A stretch of 64,000 bases of DNA from UBA5109 sp963975155 (GCA_963975155.1 CAXBFG010000002.1:124001-188000); one strand, 5' to 3'. Numbered from the stretch's first letter, positions 25,697-34,420 are shown. Notes: generated from the letters alone by a model not told the origin. Numbers and translations: made by a program.

Positions 25697-26986
25697 ATGA
25701 AACTGGAAATGATTTGCACAGGTGAAGAAGTACTCTCCGGCCAGATAGTCGATACCAATGCAGCCTGGTTTGCTGACACCATGATGAATCATGGTATCGA
25801 ATTACAGTATCGGGTCACAGTTGGTGATCGCATGCAGGATCTGATCGCAACTTTCAAAGAACGCAGCCAGCATGCCGATGTAATTCTCGTCAATGGCGGA
25901 CTGGGACCAACTTCAGATGATTTATCTGCCGAGGCAATAGCCAAAGCGCTTAAAGAAGAACTGGTTGAAGACGCCGGATGGCGGCTTCATCTGGAAGCAT
26001 TTTATCAAGGTATAGGTCGCCAATTTCCCTCAAGCAATCTTAAGCAATGTCTGTTACCCGCTTCGGCAATTCGCGTTGATAACCCCGAAGGTACTGCACC
26101 CGGCTTTCGCGTCAAACTTAATCAGGCCTGGTTATTTTTCACTCCCGGCGTGCCTTTTGAATTCAAGGCGATGGTTGTACAGCAGTTTATTCCCTTTATT
26201 CAGCAAACTTTTCAGTTTTCCCAGGCAACACAATTGCACAAACTGCTTTGTCTTGGCCATGGCGAGTCAACACTTGCTGACAGCCTGAGCCAGCTGACAA
26301 TACCCGAGGGGATTACACTTGGATACCGGCCTTCCGCACCACACGTTGAAATAAAATTATTTGCCCGTGGTGACAAGGCCATCAGGGACTTACCCTTGCT
26401 TATCGATGCAGTGAAATCCAAACTTGGTCCAGCCATCGTTTGCGAAAACTGCCCCTCAATTGCCGAGGCAGTTCATCAACTGCTGATTGAAAACAAGCTT
26501 AGATTGAGCATTGCAGAATCCTGTACCGGGGGCATGTTAAGCAGCCAGCTCGTAGAGTTTTCAGGCAGTTCCAATTATTTGGACCAGAGCCTGGTCACTT
26601 ACTCCAATCAGGCAAAACAGAATATTCTGGGTATCAGTGCAGAAACGCTGCAACAACATGGAGCGGTATCCATACAAACGGCCCAGGCCATGGCTGAAAA
26701 TGTACGCGCACTGGCTGGCAGCGATTATGGACTGGCAACCACGGGTATAGCCGGGCCCGATGGCGGCAGCACTGACAAACCCGTGGGCATGGTTTGTATT
26801 GCCCTGGCAAGCAAAGATACCTGCTGGATACAAACTATCCAATTGCCCAGGCGATCCAGAACACTGATTCGAATCATGAGCTGTGCCGTTGCGCTGGATA
26901 TGTTACGACGCAGCATTACGGGTACTGACCCTATTGTGCCCTACTCTTCGATAAGCTGTTCTGACACTCAAATCGTCAGGAATTAA
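25697..26986 (+). CDS. cinA: CinA family protein (two-domain, NMN deamidase type)
   Basis: 429 residues with both domains. The N-terminal molybdopterin-binding-like COG1058 domain shows EMICTGEEVLSGQIVDTNAAW and NGGLGPTSDDLSAEA. The C-terminal CinA/PncC domain starts near 262 with LSIAESCTGGMLSSQL and contains GIAGPDGGSTDKPVGMV. The C-domain hydrolyses nicotinamide mononucleotide to nicotinic acid mononucleotide in NAD recycling, and the N-domain is linked to ADP-ribose pyrophosphatase activity in some homologues. It has a ~30-residue tail beyond the core. Many gammaproteobacterial chromosomes carry only the C-domain, so the fused form is worth noting. Confidence 0.93.
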   Translation: MKLEMICTGEEVLSGQIVDTNAAWFADTMMNHGIELQYRVTVGDRMQDLIATFKERSQHADVILVNGGLGPTSDDLSAEAIAKALKEELVEDAGWRLHLEAFYQGIGRQFPSSNLKQCLLPASAIRVDNPEGTAPGFRVKLNQAWLFFTPGVPFEFKAMVVQQFIPFIQQTFQFSQATQLHKLLCLGHGESTLADSLSQLTIPEGITLGYRPSAPHVEIKLFARGDKAIRDLPLLIDAVKSKLGPAIVCENCPSIAEAVHQLLIENKLRLSIAESCTGGMLSSQLVEFSGSSNYLDQSLVTYSNQAKQNILGISAETLQQHGAVSIQTAQAMAENVRALAGSDYGLATTGIAGPDGGSTDKPVGMVCIALASKDTCWIQTIQLPRRSRTLIRIMSCAVALDMLRRSITGTDPIVPYSSISCSDTQIVRN

Positions 26987-27131
26987 CTGATAGCTGGCGC
27001 ACTAAAGCTAAAGTTTGTAAGTGCGTAGCGCTAGCGGGCGAACTATAAACTGCCGCGCAACAAGCCGGTAAACCTGGTATTGGTTGAGGTTGAAATTTCT
27101 AGTGGGGTCAATGCCGCCGCTTCTGTCATGT

Positions 27132-27269
27132 TCACCCTTCGATCTTTCCTTCCCATTTTTCCGGCGCTGCGGAACTCGTCGCTATGCTCCTCAGACAGTC
27201 CTCGCGCTTGATCGGAAAAATAGTCAGGAAAAAGGCATCTCAATGGGTTCACATGGCAGGAAGGGCGGC
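27132..27269 (-). repeat. dispersed intergenic repeat, copy B (inverted relative to copy A)
   Basis: The reverse complement closely matches 17762-17900 along its length, including GCGCGAGGACTGTCTGAGGA and GACGAGTTCCGCAGCGCC. It lies in the 415-base gap between cinA and the AraC-type gene. Just upstream, at 27103, is TGGGGTCA, a motif related to the short repeats at 24071 and 47159. The rest of the gap holds no gene I can support. Confidence 0.75.
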
Positions 27270-27401
27270 TTCATCGCCAATAGAAATATCAACCAGAACC
27301 AATACCAATAATTTAACCTTCCAGACTTTCAATGTGAGAATGCCGAAAAGATTAGCAAGATAGGTCAGGAATATTTCGCTGAAGCATGGCAATATTCCAG
27401 C

Positions 27402-28277
27402 ATGCCTAAAGCAACAACTCATAATAAAGCGAAACTCGATTACGAACAGCGGGTTCAAAAGATTATTGATTATATCAGCAACAACATTGATGCAAATCTT
27501 AGTTTGGACACCCTTGGTCAGCAAGCCAGTTTTTCCCCTTTCCATTTTCATCGCCAGTTTCGTGCAACTACCGGTTACCCGCTATACAAAGCGGTACAAC
27601 TGTTACGCCTGAAAAGAGCATCAAGACTTTTATTCTTCTCACCTGAGATTAGTATCAGTGACATCGCTTATGAAGCTGGTTTTGAAAATGCCGAATCCTT
27701 CAGTCGTGCCTTTAAAAAAGTTCAGCAACAAAGTCCAACCGCGTTCAGGAAAAATCCTGACTGGGAAATCTGGAAAAACATTTTCACACTTAATGAACTG
27801 AACAGGAGTACAGACATGCAGGTCAAAATAATTGAATTTCCAAACACACTGGTAGCTGCTCTGGAACATCACGGCCCTGAGCATCTGGTCTATAACACAA
27901 CACGTCGTTTTATTGAGTGGCGTCAGGCAAATGGCATAAGCCCAGCCTCGGGTGAGACTTATGGTCTGCACTACAGTGATCCGGCCAGCACCCTGCCTGA
28001 AGATTATCGCTTTGATATCTGCGTCTCTGTTTCAGCCCCCGTAGATGACAATCCACAGGGCGTCGTAAACAAGCAGATTCCAGCAGGGCGTTGCGCAGTC
28101 CTCAGGCATCATGGTTCCAGAGAATATATCCCTGGAGCTGACTATCTTTATCGGGAGTGGCTACCTGAAAGTGGAGAAGAATTACGTGACTTCCCTTTCT
28201 TTTTTCATTACGTCAATGTCGGCCCCGAAATAAAAGACCAGGATATGGTGACGGATTTATATTTACCCATTAAGTAA
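27402..28277 (+). CDS. AraC-type regulator with GyrI-like ligand-binding domain
   Basis: 291 residues. Two helix-turn-helix motifs of the AraC type occupy residues ~15-115 (LSLDTLGQQASFSPFHFHRQFRATTGYPLYKAVQLLRLKRA, then ISISDIAYEAGFENAESFSRAFKKVQQQSPTAFRK). A GyrI/Rob-like small-molecule-binding domain fills ~140-291 (MQVKIIEFPNTLVAALEHHGPEHLVYNTTRRFIEWR...). This SoxS/Rob-like layout usually controls drug or stress responses and binds amphipathic ligands. No clear target gene is adjacent; the neighbouring CFA-type operon is convergent. Confidence 0.9.
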   Translation: MPKATTHNKAKLDYEQRVQKIIDYISNNIDANLSLDTLGQQASFSPFHFHRQFRATTGYPLYKAVQLLRLKRASRLLFFSPEISISDIAYEAGFENAESFSRAFKKVQQQSPTAFRKNPDWEIWKNIFTLNELNRSTDMQVKIIEFPNTLVAALEHHGPEHLVYNTTRRFIEWRQANGISPASGETYGLHYSDPASTLPEDYRFDICVSVSAPVDDNPQGVVNKQIPAGRCAVLRHHGSREYIPGADYLYREWLPESGEELRDFPFFFHYVNVGPEIKDQDMVTDLYLPIK

Positions 28278-28346
28278 GTTATTACACTGTAATATCCCCA
28301 GTGCTAATCAGAACCCGATCATTTCTGCACAAACTGGTATTCGCAA

Positions 28347-29615
28347 TCAAACTTTCAGGGGTGGCACTTTTCTGAAACCCGGCTTCGCCAACAGAAATTG
28401 CCCGGTATGTATTACTCTTTCACTAAAACCGCCTTCACAAAAGCAAAAATAATATTCCCACATCCGTATAAAGGCATCATCCACTCCCAGGCGCTTAACT
28501 TCATCCAGTTTATTCATAAAGTTTTTTCGCCAGTGCATGAGCGTCTGGGCATAATCAAGACTCATGTCCTCCAGTCCGATTAACTGCATGTCGGTATCCT
28601 TTGCAATATGTCCGCTTATAACACTGTTGCTTGGCAATTGTCCGCCCGGGAATATATAACGCTTGATAAAATCAATAGAATTTACGGAACTCTGATACCT
28701 CTGGTCACTGATAGTAATTGCCTGTATCAGCATAAGGCCATCCTGCTTCAAAAGCTCATTACATTTTGAAAAATACTGAGAATAATATTTGGCACCCACT
28801 GCTTCTATCATTTCAACGGATACCAGTTTATCAAAACTTCCTTCAATTTCCCGATAGTCTTTAAGGTACAAAGTAATTTTATCCTGCAGACCTTCCCGTA
28901 AGACCCATTCTTTTGCATAGGCATACTGTTCCCGAGATAGTGTAGTTGTGCTTACCCGGCAGCCATAATACTTTGCCGCATAGATCGCCAGACCTCCCCA
29001 CCCTGTACCAATTTCCAGCAGGTGATCAGATTTATCGAGTTGTAATCTCTCACAGATATGTCTGAATTTTAATTGCGATGCTTCAAACAGACTTTGATCT
29101 GCATGCAAAAAGATTCCCGCAGAATAGGCCATTGTTTCATCCAGAAACAATGAGAAAAAATCGTTGCTCAAATCATAGTGTGCTGCAATATTTTCTTTTG
29201 CCTGTTTACGGCTATTGTTTCTTAACCAGTGATACAAGCTACCGGATAGTCGCCGCAATAATGATTGTTGACCATTAATTTTATCAAGTGCCTGCATATT
29301 GGCTACAAAGATTCTAATCACTTCCAATAGTTGCGGAGAACTCCAGTACCCATGCATATAGGCTTCTCCTGCCCCGAGATCTCCATTTTTAAGCACCATT
29401 GTGTAAGCTCTGGCATCTTTCACAATAATATGGGCTTTTAGTTCATGTTGTGAATTAGCATCTCCAAAAGTGAATTGTTCTTCACCTTCCTGTATCACAA
29501 GGTAGCCATAGCGGATATTTTCCAGAACTGCAAAGATGGCTTTACGAGCCATATCCGGGAAATATGTTCCTTTAAGGTATAGATTTTTATCGGAATTTAA
29601 TACAGTTTCTCTCAA
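28347..29615 (-). CDS. cyclopropane-fatty-acid-synthase-like SAM methyltransferase
   Basis: 422 residues. The N-terminal lipid-binding region is followed by the class I methyltransferase domain (HLLEIGTGWGGLAIYAAKYYGCRVSTTTLSREQYAYAK) and the family's YIFPGGQLPSN and MRW/NF-type C-terminal elements (LMHWRKNFM). It transfers a methyl(ene) from SAM to unsaturated acyl chains of membrane phospholipids. The start is TTG, with AAAGGAG seven bases upstream, overlapping the DUF1365 stop. It is the last of five genes behind an ECF-type promoter. In ChrR-sigma regulons a similar enzyme makes methylated or furan fatty acids, so either CFA synthase or a UfaM-like enzyme is possible. Confidence 0.85.
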   Translation of the reverse strand: MRETVLNSDKNLYLKGTYFPDMARKAIFAVLENIRYGYLVIQEGEEQFTFGDANSQHELKAHIIVKDARAYTMVLKNGDLGAGEAYMHGYWSSPQLLEVIRIFVANMQALDKINGQQSLLRRLSGSLYHWLRNNSRKQAKENIAAHYDLSNDFFSLFLDETMAYSAGIFLHADQSLFEASQLKFRHICERLQLDKSDHLLEIGTGWGGLAIYAAKYYGCRVSTTTLSREQYAYAKEWVLREGLQDKITLYLKDYREIEGSFDKLVSVEMIEAVGAKYYSQYFSKCNELLKQDGLMLIQAITISDQRYQSSVNSIDFIKRYIFPGGQLPSNSVISGHIAKDTDMQLIGLEDMSLDYAQTLMHWRKNFMNKLDEVKRLGVDDAFIRMWEYYFCFCEGGFSERVIHTGQFLLAKPGFRKVPPLKV

Positions 29616-30445
29616 GGCTGGACTCCTTTAACTTTTTTAATCAATGCATTTTCTGAAGACTTATCGTGCTTTATGGTTTGCTTCGTTGAATTTGGATTAG
29701 GGTAAAATGGAATCCTTTTTAGCCACAGATGCAGCGCCTGCCAGTAGATTGCCAGGCCTACCTTAAGCGTCATAGCCGGATAAGCTAGCAATATCCTTCT
29801 CAGGGTAGCCGGACTGATTTCTTTGCGCGTTAACATCAAGCTCGCAAAAAAATGCTTCTGATCTTTACGATAGGTATCAATCAGTATTTTTAAATGTTGA
29901 TCCGGCAAATTGCTGCGCCAGGAATAGCGCATTTGCATTGGCATAAAAGGTGAGACATGGTGCTGCTTGCTGAAATTAGCTACGACATAATCCTTTTTAT
30001 CCGTACAGGGAATAACATAGGCATGTCTTTGACCCCAGGGCGTGTTGGTAACTTCTGCCAGCAAATACTGTAGATTGTCCGCTTCGTCATAACAGTAATA
30101 ACAAGTAATCGGGTTTACGAGATAAGCAAAATACCGAAAATTCGTTAATACGCAGATTCTGCCTGAAGGACGCTGACCGCTTTGTTCTTCTACCTTATCT
30201 CGAACAGCTTTATCGAGAGACTCGTCGTGTTTACCCAGGTAATCTTTTCTCAGGAAGCAAGCCAGATTAAATTTTCCAAATGACCAGAACCATGATCCCC
30301 TGAACAGTTGCTCTGCTTCAGAAAGATCAATAAACATCATGAAGACCTTGTAACGAAAACTATGTAGCACAGGAAATAATCGACAGTGGCTGACTATCCC
30401 TTCATAAATGGCACTTTTCCCTAAATTTCTGTTCATTGTCTTCAC
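29612..30445 (-). CDS. DUF1365 family protein
   Basis: 277 residues. The family start is visible (SAIYEGIVSHCRLFPVLHSFRYKVFMMFIDLSE), then FRYFAYLVNPITCYYCYDEADNLQYLLAEVTNTPWGQRHAYVI and KQHHVSPFMPMQMRYSW. DUF1365 genes are nearly always beside a COG2907-type FAD oxidoreductase and a CFA-synthase-like gene, exactly as here, and probably act in the same lipid modification. The start is GTG overlapping the preceding stop (GTGA); an ATG three codons later is also possible. No catalytic assignment can be made. Confidence 0.85.
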   Translation of the reverse strand: MKTMNRNLGKSAIYEGIVSHCRLFPVLHSFRYKVFMMFIDLSEAEQLFRGSWFWSFGKFNLACFLRKDYLGKHDESLDKAVRDKVEEQSGQRPSGRICVLTNFRYFAYLVNPITCYYCYDEADNLQYLLAEVTNTPWGQRHAYVIPCTDKKDYVVANFSKQHHVSPFMPMQMRYSWRSNLPDQHLKILIDTYRKDQKHFFASLMLTRKEISPATLRRILLAYPAMTLKVGLAIYWQALHLWLKRIPFYPNPNSTKQTIKHDKSSENALIKKVKGVQP

Positions 30446-31716
30446 GCGACCCGCAAAATTGATTTGCGTGCATTACATTGCAGATTTTCAATAACCCTGA
30501 GAGCACTCCATACGCCATCTTCATGGAAACCGTTACGCCAGTACGCCCCACAAAACCAGGTATTTCTTTTACCGTTAATTTCCACCCAGCGTGCCTGTGC
30601 TGCCATTCCCTTGACTGTAAATATCGGATGTTCGTAATGATAAACACCCAGAATCAGATCCGGCTTAATGGCACTGGTCTGATTTAAAGTGACACAATAG
30701 GTCTGTTCGCTGTTAATCCCCTGCAGGATATTCATGTTGTAGCTCAGTCGCGGTATATCACTTTCTTGATCCAGACTGACATTCCAGCTTGCCCAGGCAC
30801 GCTTGTTTTTCGGCAACACTGTTTCATCGGTATGCAGGACAACTTCATTCTTGCTATATGGAATAGCTGACAATATCTCCTGTTCATCGACACTCGCATC
30901 AGGCAGGCAGGCCAAAGCCTGATTGCTGTGACAGGCAAACACCACATGATCAAAAGTTTCCAGCCCATGCCTGGTTTTCAGAGTGACATACGAACCGGTA
31001 ATATTCCTGTCGACTTCAATTACCGGTGTGTTTAGATGAATCCTGCAGGTATCCGGGCTTACCAGCTTTTCGATATACGCACTTGATCCTCCTTTTATTA
31101 CCCGCCACTGTGGTCTGTTTTTTATATTCAATAAACCGTGATTACGGAAAAATTTAACAAAAAATTCTAGTGGCATTTCCAGCATATCACTCTGTTTCGC
31201 TGACCAGATAGCAGACCCCATAGGAACGATATAGAGCTTTTTAAAAGTCTCTGAATAGGCATAGCGATCCAAGTATTCGCCCAGTGTAAAATCGTGATTC
31301 TTCTGTAGACTGTCCAAATGCTTTTCAACCTGCTTATTAAATCTCAATATTTCACTTAGCATTTTTAAATAGCTGGTCGAAAATAAATTCCCACGCTGCG
31401 CAAATAGAGTGTTCAGATCAGTCCCTGCATATTCAATACCTGTAGCTTTGTCACTGACACTGAAACTCATTTGGGTCTCCTGACTGTCGATGCCTATTTC
31501 ATCCAGCAGGGCAATAAAATTCGGATAGGTCCAGTCATTAAAAACAATAAAGCCTGTATCAATAGCAAGCGCCTCGCCCTGATTTTCAAGCTTGATAGTT
31601 GCCGTATGCCCACCCAGACGATTAGAAGATTCAAACAGGCTGACTTCATGATCTTTTGACAAATGGTACGCCGCTGTCAGGCCTGAAATACCACTGCCGA
31701 TTATGGCTATTTTCAT
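30442..31716 (-). CDS. FAD-dependent oxidoreductase (COG2907 amine-oxidase-like)
   Basis: 424 residues. The N-terminal dinucleotide-binding motif KIAIIGSGISGLTAAYHLSKDHEVSLFES is followed by NRLGGHTATI, the FAD-binding pattern of amine-oxidase/phytoene-desaturase relatives. Later motifs include DTGFIVFNDWTYPNF and FCGAYWRNGFHEDGVWSALR near the C-terminus. It probably oxidises or desaturates acyl chains. In the furan-fatty-acid pathway described in Rhodobacter a flavin enzyme (UfaD) works with a CFA-like methylase (UfaM), and this gene is a candidate UfaD counterpart by context. Four-base overlaps on both sides show tight coupling. Confidence 0.83.
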   Translation of the reverse strand: MKIAIIGSGISGLTAAYHLSKDHEVSLFESSNRLGGHTATIKLENQGEALAIDTGFIVFNDWTYPNFIALLDEIGIDSQETQMSFSVSDKATGIEYAGTDLNTLFAQRGNLFSTSYLKMLSEILRFNKQVEKHLDSLQKNHDFTLGEYLDRYAYSETFKKLYIVPMGSAIWSAKQSDMLEMPLEFFVKFFRNHGLLNIKNRPQWRVIKGGSSAYIEKLVSPDTCRIHLNTPVIEVDRNITGSYVTLKTRHGLETFDHVVFACHSNQALACLPDASVDEQEILSAIPYSKNEVVLHTDETVLPKNKRAWASWNVSLDQESDIPRLSYNMNILQGINSEQTYCVTLNQTSAIKPDLILGVYHYEHPIFTVKGMAAQARWVEINGKRNTWFCGAYWRNGFHEDGVWSALRVIENLQCNARKSILRVA

Positions 31717-32501
31717 CCGACGACTCCCGGTTTGCGGCGCAGACGTGGCACAATATTTTTATACCAGAGTCTCTGCATCATGCTCAGTAAAGTTAAACTT
31801 ATATGCAAGCGCCGCGGGAAAACCATTCGCAGGGGGCGCTTTGGCAATTTCGCCAAAATGTCGGCTGCGGCTTGCTGATCGCTGACTATAAATGGCATGG
31901 GGAAATCATTCGCGGCTGTCATCGGCGTTTTTACAAAACCCAGATAGCTGGTGATGACATCCACACGATCCCCTATGTCTGCGCGCAGTGAATCCAGAAA
32001 ATATGCCATGGCTGCTTTTGATGCGCCGTAGGCTTCGGCGCGCGGAAAACCGATATAAGAACTCATGGAACAAAGTCCGACGATGAAGGGTTTTTTATCG
32101 CAACCCTTTAAGCCTCTCTTTTCCAGCAATGGGACTGCGGCGGCACAGGAATTAACTGTACCCAGATAGTTAACGGCGATAGCCTGGTAAAAGGCATCCA
32201 GATTAAATTCCGGCAGGTCAATATATTCACAGATACCTGCACACAGAAATATCCCGTCCAGTGCTTCCAGGTGGGGCAGATTGTCGCTAAAAATCCGCCT
32301 CATTGATTCGCGATCAGAAATATCACAAGCCAGGACCGTCATTAAATTCGGATACAGTTCAGCCAGTTCATTGAGAGCTTCAGTGCTGCGACTGCTGATC
32401 ACCAGATGATGTCCTTGCTCAGCTAATTGACAACACAGTGCTTTACCAATACCTGAACTGGCGCCGGTGACCCAATAAGTCTGTTGATTATGGTTCGCCA
32501 T
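31713..32501 (-). CDS. short-chain dehydrogenase/reductase
   Basis: 262 residues. The Rossmann motif TGASSGIGKALCCQLAEQG is at the N-terminus, the NAG-equivalent is LCAGICEY, and the catalytic pattern is Ser (SMSSYIG), then YGASKAA (YxxxK). It is an NAD(P)-dependent oxidoreductase. It is the second gene of the stress-sigma operon, six bases after the NTF2-like gene and overlapping the FAD oxidoreductase by four bases. The substrate is presumably a lipid-derived alcohol or carbonyl, but this is inference from context. Confidence 0.88.
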   Translation of the reverse strand: MANHNQQTYWVTGASSGIGKALCCQLAEQGHHLVISSRSTEALNELAELYPNLMTVLACDISDRESMRRIFSDNLPHLEALDGIFLCAGICEYIDLPEFNLDAFYQAIAVNYLGTVNSCAAAVPLLEKRGLKGCDKKPFIVGLCSMSSYIGFPRAEAYGASKAAMAYFLDSLRADIGDRVDVITSYLGFVKTPMTAANDFPMPFIVSDQQAAADILAKLPKRPLRMVFPRRLHISLTLLSMMQRLWYKNIVPRLRRKPGVVG

Positions 32502-32506
32502 CTAGC

Positions 32507-32965
32507 TTAACCCTGTAAACGGTTTTTCATGAATTTAATAACACTGCCCAGAACCGGCACATGTTCATAAACGAGTGCCCCCAGATCATAGCTGTCTTCA
32601 TGGTAGTAAACCTTGGATGTGAACTTCAGCAAGGACATGCCACGCAAGAGTATTGGCTTACCATTATTCAATTGCTTGTGTGCAAAGGTCATTTCCCAGC
32701 TGAGGTGCGCGCTGCCTTCTGACTCAATCTTTTCAAGGTAACGCATCTCGTAATGCAGCATATTCGCAGCCATACCTTTCAAATAGGCTTTTAATGCCAG
32801 ACTTCCCATCAGCTTGTGGACCGGATCAATAAACTCAATATCCTGTGTATAAAGTTCATCAATCCGGGGGACTGAATCTCTGGAAAAGTCTGCATAGAAG
32901 TCCATCACTTTGGCTACGACATCTTTAGCCGCGGCTGGCACTGGAATTTTTTCAACATTCGACAT
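32507..32965 (-). CDS. NTF2-like (SnoaL-type) protein, first gene of stress-sigma operon
   Basis: 152 residues with an NTF2-like cone fold pattern: FYADFSRDSVPRIDELYTQDIEFIDPVHKLMGSLALKAYLKGM, then SWEMTFAHKQLNNGKPILLRGMSLLKF and a C-terminal YHEDSYDLGALVYEHVPVLG. Such proteins act as isomerases, ligand carriers or sensors. It is soluble, has no signal peptide, and is nearest to the ECF-type promoter, starting about 27 bases after the -10 box. The ECF41 group has an NTF2 domain fused to the sigma; here it is a separate gene. Confidence 0.82.
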   Translation of the reverse strand: MSNVEKIPVPAAAKDVVAKVMDFYADFSRDSVPRIDELYTQDIEFIDPVHKLMGSLALKAYLKGMAANMLHYEMRYLEKIESEGSAHLSWEMTFAHKQLNNGKPILLRGMSLLKFTSKVYYHEDSYDLGALVYEHVPVLGSVIKFMKNRLQG

Positions 32966-32992
32966 AGAACTTGCCTTAATTAGGTTTGCATA

Positions 32993-33022
32993 TTGATACG
33001 CAGATAGATTACTTTTGGATTA
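32993..33022 (-). promoter_or_regulatory. ECF(ChrR-type) sigma promoter of the lipid-modification operon
   Basis: On the minus strand TAATCC (33022-33017), an 18-base spacer ending in GCG, and TATCAA (32998-32993). The predicted start falls near 32986, about 20 bases before the NTF2-like ATG. The layout matches the promoters at 33056-33085 and 36853-36882. Confidence 0.7.
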
Positions 33023-33055
33023 AGGTCTTGAATCTATTTAGTTTCAACACTTTTA

Positions 33056-33085
33056 TGATCCACTCCCTGACTGCTTGCGTAAGTA
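33056..33085 (+). promoter_or_regulatory. autoregulatory ECF sigma promoter of the sigma/chrR operon
   Basis: TGATCC (33056-33061), an 18-base spacer ending in GCG, then TAAGTA (33080-33085). TGATCC is the known -35 of the Rhodobacter RpoE/ChrR regulon. The -10 box directly abuts an ATG at 33086, so that ATG cannot be the translation start. Confidence 0.8.
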
Positions 33086-33157
33086 ATGTTAAGAAAGATC
33101 AGTTTGGGACAGCGGGTTAAAATGCTTCAGCCATTACGACAAGTAGTACAGGAGAAT

Positions 33158-33739
33158 ATGCAGAGCCCCGAAGCTTGGAATACGCTGCTAGTCCGCGTTG
33201 CACAGAATAAGGACCGCGCAGCATTCCAAACCCTGTTTGAGCATTTTGCCCCCCTGGTAAAAGCCTATGCCTACAAGGTCTCCAAACTCTCGCAAGCAGA
33301 AGCTCTGGCGGAAGAACTCGCCCAGGAAACCATGATCAAGGTCTGGTTGAAGTCACATACCTTCAATCCCGACAAATCCGCAGCTGGAACCTGGATATTT
33401 ACGATAGCCAGAAACACCAGAATTGATTTATTACGTAAGCACTCAAGGCATTTATCCGATAACAATGAAGAATTTGATGAGTCCATATTAAGCGCAGATG
33501 ATATCTGGCAGGATCAGGCCGATGATGCATCTGCCCAGCTTGAAAAAAGCCAGTTGAAGAGCATCATTATGGGCTCTATAAATGAATTACCCGGTGATCA
33601 GCTTACTGTTATCAAATCAATTTATCTGGATGGCTTATCACACTCTGAAGCGGCAGCATTACTTAAGCTGCCATTAGGCACGGTTAAATCCAGAGTGAGG
33701 CTGGCATTACAAAAACTTAAATTAACTATCGATATTTAA
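33158..33739 (+). CDS. ECF sigma factor of the ChrR-associated (RpoE/ECF11) type
   Basis: 193 residues from ATG 33158, with AGGAG four bases upstream. The frame is open back to ATG 33086, but that lies at the promoter -10 box. Sigma region 2 is LFEHFAPLVKAYAYKVSKLSQ...LAQETMIKVWLKSHTFNPDKSAAGTWIFTIARNTRIDLLRK, and region 4 is LPGDQLTVIKSIYLDGLSHSEAAALLKLPLGTVKSRVRLALQKL. Followed 21 bases later by a chrR-type anti-sigma gene. This pairing in Rhodobacter responds to singlet oxygen; the same trigger is inferred here. Confidence 0.92.
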   Translation: MQSPEAWNTLLVRVAQNKDRAAFQTLFEHFAPLVKAYAYKVSKLSQAEALAEELAQETMIKVWLKSHTFNPDKSAAGTWIFTIARNTRIDLLRKHSRHLSDNNEEFDESILSADDIWQDQADDASAQLEKSQLKSIIMGSINELPGDQLTVIKSIYLDGLSHSEAAALLKLPLGTVKSRVRLALQKLKLTIDI

Positions 33740-33760
33740 ATTACTTATCAAATTTCAACT

Positions 33761-34420
33761 ATGACGAAATATCACCCGGACACACGTTTCATTACCGACT
33801 TTGCTGCAGGCAGCCTGCCGCTTTCACAGGCACTATGCGTGACTGCACATTTACATTACTGTGATGATTGCAAACATAAAGTGGCTCAGCTTAGCGAACT
33901 CGGTTCAACCCTGCTCGATGAGCTCCCTCCCCTGCAACTCAAACAGGATTTTTCTTCCCTGATGGCACGGATTGACTCCCTGCCAGAAGAAAATGTCCAT
34001 GTACAAAGCAGCTCTCTGGACGCTGCAGGTTCTTCATTACCTGCTGCCTTGAATAAAATTACCAATAATGATCTCGATTCCCTTCACTGGCACTCCATCG
34101 GCAAGAACTTTCGTTACTCCGAGTTAAACACCGGTGATAGCCAGCGTGAAACTTCACTGTTCACCATCAAGGCAGGGGGCAACGTACCCAGACATCGTCA
34201 TAAAGGTGATGAAATAACAGTCGTGCTTAAAGGACATTTTTCTGATCAGGATGACCACTATCAGGTGGGCGACTTCATAGTGCGCACAAAAGGTGAGACA
34301 CATACACCTGTGGCTGCCCAGGATGAAGATTGCCTGTGTCTGTATACGCTTGATGCGCCCATTCAAATGACCAACTGGTTTTACCGCCTGCTTGCACCTT
34401 TGATGAAAGTTGCCAGCTAG
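33761..34420 (+). CDS. chrR: ChrR-type zinc/cupin anti-sigma factor
   Basis: 219 residues. The N-terminal anti-sigma domain has the zinc motif HLHYCDDC (~30-38). The C-terminal cupin has RHRHKGDEITVVLKGHFSD...YQVGDFIV and ends with DEDCLCLYTLD, where the Cys-x-Cys matches the pair near the C-terminus of Rhodobacter ChrR. It holds the sigma factor inactive until singlet oxygen or organic peroxides act on the cupin. It is cytoplasmic, lacking a membrane helix. It is the second gene of the autoregulated operon and is convergent with the photolyase. Confidence 0.92.
   Translation: MTKYHPDTRFITDFAAGSLPLSQALCVTAHLHYCDDCKHKVAQLSELGSTLLDELPPLQLKQDFSSLMARIDSLPEENVHVQSSSLDAAGSSLPAALNKITNNDLDSLHWHSIGKNFRYSELNTGDSQRETSLFTIKAGGNVPRHRHKGDEITVVLKGHFSDQDDHYQVGDFIVRTKGETHTPVAAQDEDCLCLYTLDAPIQMTNWFYRLLAPLMKVAS

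Noticed and set aside
28347..29615. Calling the methyltransferase definitively Cfa or UfaM
   Set aside because: Sequence motifs fit both; only a tree or lipid analysis could separate them.
33086..33157. N-terminal 24-residue extension of the sigma factor
   Set aside because: Its ATG abuts the -10 box of the sigma promoter, and the downstream ATG at 33158 has a better ribosome-binding site.
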